Shown one piece after another: positions 1 through 5,967 of a DNA stretch of 6,074 bases; the stretch's first letter is position 1, and each line of letters starts with the position of its first letter. This DNA comes from Nitrososphaerota archaeon (lineage in GTDB: Archaea > Thermoproteota > Nitrososphaeria > Nitrososphaerales > Nitrosopumilaceae). Under the pieces are notes generated by a model, which did no database searches, was not told where the DNA came from, and worked only from the letters and a program-made list of their open reading frames with translations. The position numbers and the translations under genes were made by a program. The DNA lies in contig JACQFM010000015.1 of the NCBI GenBank assembly GCA_016200035.1, positions 1 through 6,074 on the forward strand. The letters run 5' to 3'.

Positions 1-756
1 GGACTGCTAGCTGTATTTGCAGTAATTGGATTCTTTCCAATAATCACAGTTCTTATATCATGGGCAGCAAACAGCAAGTTTCCATTCATTGGGGGAATAC
101 GCGCTCTTCACCAAATGATATCATTTGAAATCCCACTTGTATTCTCTCTACTTGGAATTGTCATTTTAACAGGAACACTAAACCTCACAGAAATCGTCGA
201 ATCTCAAAAGCATTATTGGTGGATAATCTTCATGCCAATAGGAGCTATAGTATTTTTTATCACAATACTTGCTGAGCTTGAAAGGATCCCATTTGATCTT
301 CCAGAAGCTGAAAGTGAGATTGTTGCAGGATGGTTAACAGAATTTTCAGGTATGATGTATGGACTTGTCCAGCTTGGTATATATCTAAAACTATACGCCT
401 TTGCGGCTCTCTTTACTTTGCTCTTCTTGGGTGGATGGAATGGTCCTATGGTTTGGCCTCCTTTTCCACAAGAAATAATCACACATGGAATTGCTATGGG
501 TCCAATAAATCTGAGGATACCAGGACTTCCTCTACTTGATCAAGAAATGCTCAACTCTACACTGTGGTTTACAGTAAAAACCGTTGGAGTAATAATGGTG
601 ATTCTTCTACCAAGAGGAGTATTTCCAAGAATTAGAATAGATCTACTTTTGCACACAGGGTGGTACAAACTGATAGGTCTTGCATTCGTTAACATCTTTA
701 TAGCTCTGGGTTTGTTATATGCAGGTATCTTGGGACCGGGAGGTTTGTTGCAATGA
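1..756 (+). CDS. nuoH: NADH-quinone oxidoreductase subunit H (NuoH), 5'-truncated by window edge
   Basis: Membrane subunit of complex I that forms most of the quinone-binding cavity and the start of the proton path. The frame is open from base 1 and gives 251 residues; the Met at 115 is internal, because the family motif GGIRALHQMISFE (visible residues 31-43) begins before it. Glu43 corresponds to E. coli NuoH Glu157, so about 114 N-terminal residues are missing. The hallmark loop RIPFDLPEAESE (95-106) carries Asp99, Glu102, Glu104 and Glu106, matching E. coli Asp213, Glu216, Glu218 and Glu220 with identical spacing from Glu43. Next come TEFSGM (113-118), FLGGWNGP (142-149), a somewhat long loop (150-187), and the C-terminal PRGVFPRIRID (204-214) before a last membrane helix. 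The stop overlaps the nuoI start by 4 nt (ATGA). The identity is secure; only the true start is outside the window. Confidence 0.96.
   Translation, partial: GLLAVFAVIGFFPIITVLISWAANSKFPFIGGIRALHQMISFEIPLVFSLLGIVILTGTLNLTEIVESQKHYWWIIFMPIGAIVFFITILAELERIPFDLPEAESEIVAGWLTEFSGMMYGLVQLGIYLKLYAFAALFTLLFLGGWNGPMVWPPFPQEIITHGIAMGPINLRIPGLPLLDQEMLNSTLWFTVKTVGVIMVILLPRGVFPRIRIDLLLHTGWYKLIGLAFVNIFIALGLLYAGILGPGGLLQ
738..744 (+). promoter_or_regulatory. Shine-Dalgarno site for nuoI
   Basis: GGGAGGT lies 8 nt before the nuoI ATG at 753, inside the last codons of nuoH. It is a strong match to the archaeal anti-Shine-Dalgarno sequence and supports ATG 753, whose overlap with the nuoH stop suggests coupled translation. 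Confidence 0.7.
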
Positions 757-1250
757 GTACTGCAGTTGGAATAATTCGCGCTCTTAACTCAGGTGTAAAG
801 CACCTTGCAGTAAAACGCTTTACTTTACGCTATCCAGAACAAAAATTAAAGTTTGTAGGCGATGGCTTTCAATTCGATCCTCAAACAGGAGTAGGAATTG
901 CTGGCCAAAAGGGACGACATATATTGTTCCATGATAAATGCACCGGTTGCCAGCTTTGCGCTATCGCATGCGAAGGGATTGCAGAAGCCATAGCTATGGT
1001 GAAAGTAAATGAGACCTGGAAGCACAACAAGAAAGCAATTATGCCACAGATAGACTTCGGGAAGTGTGTTTTCTGTGGGTTGTGTGTAGACGCATGTCCG
1101 TTCTATTGTCTATACATGACAAATGACTATGAGCTTTCTTCGTTTACTAAGGAAGGGTTGATTTACACACCTGCTCAACTTGCTGTAAAACCAAGCGTTA
1201 GACAAGATGTTGAAATAAAAATAGGCAAGCGGGGCGCAACACATGGCTGA
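753..1250 (+). CDS. nuoI: NADH-quinone oxidoreductase subunit I (NuoI), 2x[4Fe-4S] ferredoxin-type subunit
   Basis: Peripheral-arm subunit that holds clusters N6a and N6b and passes electrons toward the terminal N2 cluster and quinone. The 165-residue length is normal for the family. The N-terminus has the family block KRFTLRYPEQKL (21-32). Two ferredoxin motifs follow: Cys63-x2-Cys66-x2-Cys69-x3-Cys73 (CTGCQLCAIACEG) and Cys105-x2-Cys108-x2-Cys111-x3-Cys115 (CVFCGLCVDACPF). All eight ligands are present. The first motif has Glu74 where Pro usually follows the fourth Cys, and there is a ninth cysteine, Cys119, just after the second motif. No membrane segment is seen, as expected for a subunit bound to NuoH from the cytoplasmic side. 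The start overlaps nuoH by 4 nt with a good ribosome site; the end overlaps nuoJ by 8 nt. Confidence 0.97.
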   Translation: MSTAVGIIRALNSGVKHLAVKRFTLRYPEQKLKFVGDGFQFDPQTGVGIAGQKGRHILFHDKCTGCQLCAIACEGIAEAIAMVKVNETWKHNKKAIMPQIDFGKCVFCGLCVDACPFYCLYMTNDYELSSFTKEGLIYTPAQLAVKPSVRQDVEIKIGKRGATHG

Positions 1251-1755
1251 CACAGTATTTCTAGCCCTTTCCGTTTTAACCATTGGTTCTGCAATCGCTG
1301 CACTTGAAATTCGCTCATTGATTTACGGATCAATAGCTTTGATGGTCACACTTTCTGCGGTGGCCGGATTTTTCTTACTTGCAGACGCTCCCTTTGTTGC
1401 AATGTTTCAAATTTCAGTTTATGTGGGTTCGATTGCAGTTCTGATACTGTTTACTGTGATGCTCGTAAGGCGAGAACTTATCTTCAGTAAAATCGAGGAC
1501 CCGCGCAGAAGGTATGCCGGTGTAGGTTTAATGATTATAGTTATGGTTGGTTTGGGAATTATAATTATCGACTCTGGAATCAAAACTATTACAACTGACT
1601 CGCCTCCAGTTGATTTTAAAAAGATAGGAGAAGATTTTCTAACATATTATTCGCCTGCTCTTGTTGTAATGGCGCTCATTTTAGCATCTGCAGTAATTGG
1701 TGCATTAGTATTAGCAAGAAGGGAGGATGTTACCACTGGTCAACGAACTGATTGA
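1243..1755 (+). CDS. nuoJ: NADH-quinone oxidoreductase subunit J (NuoJ)
   Basis: Small membrane subunit of complex I located between NuoH and NuoK; its third helix takes part in coupling quinone reduction to proton pumping. The 170 residues show about five hydrophobic helices, roughly 4-22, 27-47, 53-76, 93-112 and 137-157. The third contains the family signature VYVGSIAVLILFTVML (59-74), equivalent to the bacterial VYxGAIxVLFLFVVMML. The C-terminal part, IGEDFL followed by a helix ending GALVLARRE, matches the usual NuoJ ending. ATG 1243 overlaps the end of nuoI by 8 nt; only a weak GGGG (1231-1234) precedes it. The 3' end overlaps nuoK by 29 nt. The sequence is divergent, as is usual for NuoJ, but position in the operon and the signature leave little doubt. 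Confidence 0.93.
   Translation: MADTVFLALSVLTIGSAIAALEIRSLIYGSIALMVTLSAVAGFFLLADAPFVAMFQISVYVGSIAVLILFTVMLVRRELIFSKIEDPRRRYAGVGLMIIVMVGLGIIIIDSGIKTITTDSPPVDFKKIGEDFLTYYSPALVVMALILASAVIGALVLARREDVTTGQRTD
1716..1726 (+). promoter_or_regulatory. Purine-rich ribosome-binding stretch directly before nuoK
   Basis: AAGAAGGGAGG ends exactly at the base before the nuoK ATG (1727), so the best GGAGG core has no spacer. Only its 5' part (AAGAAGG) has a workable distance of about 4 nt. No other ATG or GTG lies a few codons downstream in the nuoK frame. The site lies within nuoJ codons and encodes its ARRE ending. Confidence 0.4.
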
Positions 1756-2041
1756 CTTTGTCATTGTTTCGATAGCACTTTTGGCTATCGGCATATACGG
1801 CCTTGCTACAAAAAGAAATGCAATCAGGATGCTTTTTGCTATCGAGATGATAGTAAATGCAGCAAACCTGAACTTGGTCGCCTTTGCTAGATTTATACCA
1901 AATAGTCAAGGTCAAACCCTAACACTATTTTCCATAGCTATTGCCGCAGCCGAAGTTGCCGTGGGATTAGCTCTAATTATAGTAGCATACAGAATGTACA
2001 AAAATATCGACATTGCAGACTTTAGGAGCTTGAAAGGATAG
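1727..2041 (+). CDS. nuoK: NADH-quinone oxidoreductase subunit K (NuoK)
   Basis: Small three-helix membrane subunit of complex I, homologous to MrpC, which connects the NuoH/J region to the antiporter-like subunits. The 104 residues match the normal length. Helices are at about 7-25, 32-54 and 64-89. Glu40 in RMLFAIEMIVNAANLN and Glu76 in AAAEVAVGLAL correspond to the essential membrane glutamates Glu36 and Glu72 of E. coli NuoK, with the same 36-residue spacing. ATG 1727 is the only plausible start near the family's usual N-terminus, although its ribosome site sits right against it. It overlaps nuoJ by 29 nt, and its TAG stop shares one base with the GTG start of nuoM. Confidence 0.95.
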   Translation: MLPLVNELIDFVIVSIALLAIGIYGLATKRNAIRMLFAIEMIVNAANLNLVAFARFIPNSQGQTLTLFSIAIAAAEVAVGLALIIVAYRMYKNIDIADFRSLKG

Positions 2042-3603
2042 TGCAGTATGTGTTATTGCAAGCGGTATTCTTACCGCTGTTACTGTCGCCTGTAGCCTAC
2101 GTGCTTGCCAGAAAGTATGGACCAAATTCTGCAACGTGGTTTACCTTTGGGCTGCTACTTTATTGTACAACAATAATGATAGCTCCAGTTTTTTCAGGAA
2201 CATATGAAGAACACTTTCCTTGGACCAAGTTGTTTGGAGAATTTGGATTCTTGCTTGATGGCCTGGCATCTCCATTTGCAATAATAATTTACGTTTTATC
2301 TACTGTTCTTGCTTTATACTCAAAGCCATACATGGTGAGAAAAATAACAGAGCAGTTTGAGGAAAGAATGCACAAACAAAATCAGTTAATTGCTGATGGC
2401 CAGTCTACTGCAATGATAGAATCATCGGGCCTAAAGGGTTACGTGAATAATCAGATTGGAATCTACTTTGCATTATTTCTTGTATTTGCAATGGGAATGC
2501 TTGGAACAGTTCTTGCAACCAACTTGATAGAGTTTTATGTTTTCTTTGAAGTAATGCTGATACCAGGTTTCTTTTTGATTGCACTTTACGGATATGGTGC
2601 AAGAAGAAGAATTGCATTATTGTTTTTCTTCTGGACACATGTTGGCGCCGTCGTGTTACTTTTGGGATTCTTGGCAATAGGACTTAACGTTGGAAGCTTT
2701 GACTTTTCTGCTATCAAGGAGCACGGAATACCGCCCAACATTCTTACATTTGCAGCAATTGCAATAATACTAGGTCTTGGGGTAAAACTTGCGGCTTTTA
2801 TTTTTCATATATGGCTCCCATATGCACATGCAGAAGCTCCTACTCCAATAAGCGCATTATTATCACCTGCAATGATCGGAATTGGTGGATACGGACTTTT
2901 CCGATTGCTAGTAATGCTTTTGCCAGGACAGTATGAACACTTTGCTCTCTTTCTTAACTTGTGGGGTTTGGTTACAATATTCTATGGTGGCATTATGGCA
3001 CTTATGCAGGATGACATCAAGAGATTATTTGCGTATTCTAGCATAAGCCAAATGGGTTATCTAATTTTTGGAATAGGATCATCTTCGGCCCTAGGACTTT
3101 CAGGTGCAGAGATGATGTATGTATCACACGGACTTGGTAAGGGTTTGCTCTTCATGATGGCCGGTGCGATAATTCTACAGGTGGGTACTCGAAGCATGAC
3201 AAAGCTTGGCGGACTTGCGGGAAAGATGCCAATTACTGCAGTATGTGCTATGATAGGAGCTCTTACCATAATGGGTGTGCCACCAACAAGTGGGTTTATG
3301 GGCGAATGGACTTTGTTTTATGGAGCACTACAAACCGCACTGCAACAAGGTTCCACAATAAGGATGATAACATTTGGTTTGGGACTTGTATCAACTGTTC
3401 TTACAATGGCCTACATTTTGTGGATGATAAAAAGAGTATTTTTTGGAAAATTACCTGAAAATCTTTCTAACACAAAGGAAGCAAGCTGGTATATCACTGC
3501 ACCGATGATGGTACTAGCTGGATTTTCCATAGTGGTTGGAATCTATCCTGACATTTTCTTCAAACAGATAATTCCTTTCATGAATGGAGTAATGGGAGTT
3601 TAG
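2041..3603 (+). CDS. nuoM: NADH-quinone oxidoreductase subunit M (NuoM), antiporter-like proton channel
   Basis: One of three Mrp-antiporter-like proton-pumping subunits of the membrane arm; 520 residues, about 14 helices. Start is GTG 2041, which shares a base with the nuoK stop; AGGAGC (2024-2029) and GAAAGGA (2032-2038) precede it. A GTG at 2050 is a weaker alternative. Key residues: Glu170 in FFEVMLIPGF (E. coli Glu144), Lys249 in LGVKLAAFIFHIWLP (Lys234), and Glu422 in SGFMGEW (Glu407). The block DDIKRLFAYSSISQMGY (324-340) and HGLGKGLLFMMAG (363-375) are typical. The position of the usual TM8 lysine (E. coli Lys265, 31 residues after Lys234) is Gly280 here, in SALLSPAMIGIGGYG. A charged loop of about 40 residues (97-138) lies between early helices and is longer than in E. 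coli. It sits before nuoL, unlike the bacterial L-M order. Confidence 0.96.
   Translation: MQYVLLQAVFLPLLLSPVAYVLARKYGPNSATWFTFGLLLYCTTIMIAPVFSGTYEEHFPWTKLFGEFGFLLDGLASPFAIIIYVLSTVLALYSKPYMVRKITEQFEERMHKQNQLIADGQSTAMIESSGLKGYVNNQIGIYFALFLVFAMGMLGTVLATNLIEFYVFFEVMLIPGFFLIALYGYGARRRIALLFFFWTHVGAVVLLLGFLAIGLNVGSFDFSAIKEHGIPPNILTFAAIAIILGLGVKLAAFIFHIWLPYAHAEAPTPISALLSPAMIGIGGYGLFRLLVMLLPGQYEHFALFLNLWGLVTIFYGGIMALMQDDIKRLFAYSSISQMGYLIFGIGSSSALGLSGAEMMYVSHGLGKGLLFMMAGAIILQVGTRSMTKLGGLAGKMPITAVCAMIGALTIMGVPPTSGFMGEWTLFYGALQTALQQGSTIRMITFGLGLVSTVLTMAYILWMIKRVFFGKLPENLSNTKEASWYITAPMMVLAGFSIVVGIYPDIFFKQIIPFMNGVMGV
3594..3598 (+). promoter_or_regulatory. Shine-Dalgarno site for nuoL
   Basis: GGGAG ends 8 nt before ATG 3607 and overlaps the last codons of nuoM. 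Only 3 nt separate the nuoM stop from the nuoL start, so this site supports the chosen start. Confidence 0.6.
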
Positions 3604-3606
3604 TTT

Positions 3607-5691
3607 ATGGCGACTGAATTTTTTGGATTACCACTTGAAGCGGGCGCAATGAATGTCTGGGCTATATGGATACTGCCATTTTTTGCTGCATTAATAATTC
3701 CAGGTGTTGCAAAATTTTCCAAGAGAGGAACAGACGGAGTAGCTGTTGCCTTTGCATTGATGAGTGCAATCTCCGCATCTACTCTTTTACCTGCTGCACT
3801 TCAGGGTCATGAGATTCATGATCAAATTCCATGGATCTCCTCAATTGGAATAAAGGCTGGGATCTTGGGAGATCCGCTTGCAATTCTTATGGCCAACGTA
3901 GTTGGTTGGATCTCATTTCTGATAATGGTGTACAGCACGGGTTACATGAAGGGAGACAAGGACATCACAAGATTCTGGTTCTGGATGATGTTTTTCGTCG
4001 GTTCGATGCAGTTAATTGTTCTTTCTGATAACTTTTTGCAGCTCTTCTTTGGATGGGAGGGAGTTGGACTTGCTTCTTATGCCTTGATAGGATTCTGGTA
4101 TCTAGATAAAAAGAAAGATCATGTTGGCACAGAAGGACACACTGCCCTTGGCATATCACAGTACTATTCTCCGACACACGCAGGAATAAAGGCCTTCATC
4201 ATGACAAAGGTGGGTGACGTAATGATGCTTGCCGGAATGTTCTTGATCTTTGCATTTGCTGGAACATTTGGATTCAGAGAACTAACACATGATACTGCAT
4301 GGGCAACATCGATGGCATCACAAAATCTCCTCATTCCTGCAGCAGTATTGCTATTTGGTGGTGCGATAGGAAAGTCAGCACAATTCCCACTAAATGAATG
4401 GCTTCTTGAAGCTATGACAGGACCTACCTCGGTTTCCGCGTTAATTCATGCAGCAACAATGGTTAAGGCTGGTGTCTTTTTGGTGGCAAGACTTGGCCCG
4501 CTGTTCTTTGCACTTGCAGCAATTGGAATCAACATGGATCAATTCTTTGAGGTTATTGCATGGGTTGGTGCAATTACGGCATTCTTACTTGCAACCCAAG
4601 GGATGGTGTCGCCAGAAATTAAAAAGGTCCTTGCATATTCGACGGGATCACAAATTGGATATATGATGATGGCCCTTGGAATAGCTGGTCTTTCCAGACA
4701 ATTTGTTGACGGATACACTGCTGGCTTCTTCCATCTCATTTCTCATGCCATGTTCAAAGCTTCATTGTTCATGGCAGCTGGTTCATTACTGCACGTTGTC
4801 GGTTCAAGATTCATGACAGACATGGGAGGCTTGAGGCAACATATGCGAAAGACATATGCCTTCATGTGGGCCGCAGGGTTGGCACTAATGGGAGCTCCAT
4901 TTATCACAACTGGATTTTGGAGCAAAGATGCTATATTTGCCGCAGTTTATGAATCAGGAAACGTTTGGGCTTTGCCTATATTTTCGCTAGCACTTGTTAC
5001 CGCGATTATCACCGCATTTTATACAACAAGAATGATCGGCATGGTCTTCTTTGGAAACAAAAGCAAGCATATAGAAAAAATGGAGAAAGAGGGACATCAT
5101 ATTCACGAGGCAAGTGCATCGATGTGGGTCCCGTATGGAATACTTGCCGTACTAACTATAGGAATTGGAATAATTGGTCTTACAGCTGAACACGGAATAC
5201 ACCGTCTTTTTACAGAATATCTAGCTAATTCATTTGGAATACAATCGCATGTAGAAACAGTATCTACTCAATCAGAGTCAATTCTAGGGGGCTTCTTGAG
5301 TGGGGTGAACCCAGTAGCACTTATGGCATCACTAACTGCGTTTGCAGTTGGTTTTGGACTGGGCTACATCTTCTACATTGGAAGATTTGTAGATCCAGTG
5401 AAATTTGTAAATTCTAATCTATTCTTCTATGCAATACACAAATTCTTTTTGAACAGGTGGTATCTAAATTCAATAATCTACTGGTGTTTTGTTGTTGCGC
5501 CGCTGTATTTTGCAAGAGGTACTTGGCGATACTTTGAGAGTATAGTAATAGATGGATTAAACCGCGGACCGGAGAAAGCTATTGCTGTTGGAGCAAGAAT
5601 AGTGCAGGGCACACAAACTGGAATCTCACAATCGTATCTCTACGTCTTTGGCGCGGGAATACTTCTCATATTGTTGCTTTTGTTCATTTAG
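3607..5691 (+). CDS. nuoL: NADH-quinone oxidoreductase subunit L (NuoL), distal antiporter-like subunit
   Basis: Largest membrane subunit and distal proton channel of complex I, related to MrpA; 694 residues, longer than the 613 of E. coli. Motifs in order: FFGWEGVGLASYALIGFWY with Glu151 (E. coli Glu144); TKVGDV (200-205); GKSAQFPLNEWL with Lys256 (Lys229); GPTSVSALIHAATMV with His281 (His254); IKKVLAYSTGSQIGYM (338-353); HAMFKASLFMAAG (380-392); and FWSKDAIF with Lys440 (Lys399). The loop usually reading PLHTWLPDAM is PLNEWLLEAM here, and Lys287 follows MV where E. coli NuoL has Thr, as in MrpA. A hydrophilic, His-rich loop lies at 484-503. The C-terminal region (about 560-694) contains DPVKF and NRWYLN followed by hydrophobic segments, fitting the long lateral helix and final anchor helix. 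It follows nuoM by 3 nt and precedes nuoN by 9 nt. Confidence 0.97.
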   Translation: MATEFFGLPLEAGAMNVWAIWILPFFAALIIPGVAKFSKRGTDGVAVAFALMSAISASTLLPAALQGHEIHDQIPWISSIGIKAGILGDPLAILMANVVGWISFLIMVYSTGYMKGDKDITRFWFWMMFFVGSMQLIVLSDNFLQLFFGWEGVGLASYALIGFWYLDKKKDHVGTEGHTALGISQYYSPTHAGIKAFIMTKVGDVMMLAGMFLIFAFAGTFGFRELTHDTAWATSMASQNLLIPAAVLLFGGAIGKSAQFPLNEWLLEAMTGPTSVSALIHAATMVKAGVFLVARLGPLFFALAAIGINMDQFFEVIAWVGAITAFLLATQGMVSPEIKKVLAYSTGSQIGYMMMALGIAGLSRQFVDGYTAGFFHLISHAMFKASLFMAAGSLLHVVGSRFMTDMGGLRQHMRKTYAFMWAAGLALMGAPFITTGFWSKDAIFAAVYESGNVWALPIFSLALVTAIITAFYTTRMIGMVFFGNKSKHIEKMEKEGHHIHEASASMWVPYGILAVLTIGIGIIGLTAEHGIHRLFTEYLANSFGIQSHVETVSTQSESILGGFLSGVNPVALMASLTAFAVGFGLGYIFYIGRFVDPVKFVNSNLFFYAIHKFFLNRWYLNSIIYWCFVVAPLYFARGTWRYFESIVIDGLNRGPEKAIAVGARIVQGTQTGISQSYLYVFGAGILLILLLLFI

Positions 5692-5694
5692 GAG
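5689..5694 (+). promoter_or_regulatory. Shine-Dalgarno site for nuoN
   Basis: TAGGAG, which includes the nuoL stop codon, lies 6 nt before ATG 5701. The A-rich spacer and good distance support this start for nuoN. Confidence 0.65.
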
Positions 5695-5700
5695 AAAAAA

Positions 5701-5967
5701 ATGATAGACATTACTTCCACACCAATAATTCTTACAGTAATACTTGGAGGAGTTGGTGTGATAATACCAGTAATTAGCATAGCAAGAAAAGAGCGAGGCT
5801 CTTCATACCTTTATGGTGCAATAGCATTTGGCGCTTTGATCGCAGCCATTGGTTTTGTTGTATATCAAATCATAACAAACCATGTCATGCCAGCCGCAAT
5901 ATTTTCAAAAAATGTTTTAGTTGATGACATGTTTGGATCCTTTTTCATTATTCCAGCTAAAACATAA
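5701..5967 (+). CDS. nuoN: NADH-quinone oxidoreductase subunit N (NuoN), N-terminal fragment broken by an inverted junction
   Basis: Start of the third antiporter-like subunit of complex I, expected directly after nuoL. Only 88 codons are open, against about 480-500 in the family. Residues 1-80 look genuine: two hydrophobic helices (about 8-27 and 37-57), then a loop ending NVLVDDMFGS, which fits the family's FAVDGFALFF block before the third helix. After Ser80 (base 5940) the DNA becomes the reverse complement of a later nuoN segment, so the ending FFIIPAKT and the TAA at 5965-5967 are at least partly products of the junction. FFII could still be native if the two joined sequences share bases beyond GGATCC. 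This should be read as a partial nuoN, not as a small protein. The start is supported by a good ribosome site. Confidence 0.88.
   Translation: MIDITSTPIILTVILGGVGVIIPVISIARKERGSSYLYGAIAFGALIAAIGFVVYQIITNHVMPAAIFSKNVLVDDMFGSFFIIPAKT
5935..5940. other. Inversion/chimera junction at palindrome GGATCC
   Basis: To the left, plus-strand bases encode the NuoN N-terminal part through Gly79-Ser80. To the right, minus-strand bases encode the NuoN core ending KKDP. The six-base palindrome GGATCC belongs to both readings, so it is the minimum shared sequence at the join. It is also a BamHI site and contains GATC. The same hexamer occurs at 284-289 within intact nuoH. Confidence 0.85.

Noticed and set aside
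213..482. Antisense open frame opposite nuoH
   Set aside because: It lies wholly within a strongly conserved nuoH region, has no ribosome site of note and shows no recognisable protein; it is a shadow frame.
115..756. nuoH starting at ATG 115
   Set aside because: The frame is open to base 1 and encodes conserved NuoH sequence (GGIRALHQ) before this Met.
2405..2677. Antisense open frame opposite nuoM
   Set aside because: It is fully inside conserved nuoM coding sequence, and its Arg/Gln/Ser-rich translation looks like a reversed membrane gene.
4448..4666. Plus-strand open frame inside nuoL in another phase
   Set aside because: Leu/Gln-rich translation without motifs, overlapping the conserved TM8 region of nuoL; a shadow frame.
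5041..5130. His-rich loop of NuoL as a metal-binding domain
   Set aside because: Only a few His residues (HH, H, H) in a hydrophilic loop of variable length; no recognised metal motif.
5935..5940. BamHI cloning ligation as the cause of the junction
   Set aside because: Another GGATCC at 284-289 is intact in nuoH, which argues against a complete BamHI digest, and both sides come from the same gene a short distance apart, which random ligation would rarely produce. A partial GATC-cutter ligation cannot be fully excluded.
5701..5967. A complete 88-residue membrane protein after nuoL
   Set aside because: Its first 80 residues are the NuoN N-terminus and its stop lies in sequence that reads as reversed nuoN, so the short frame is an effect of the junction.
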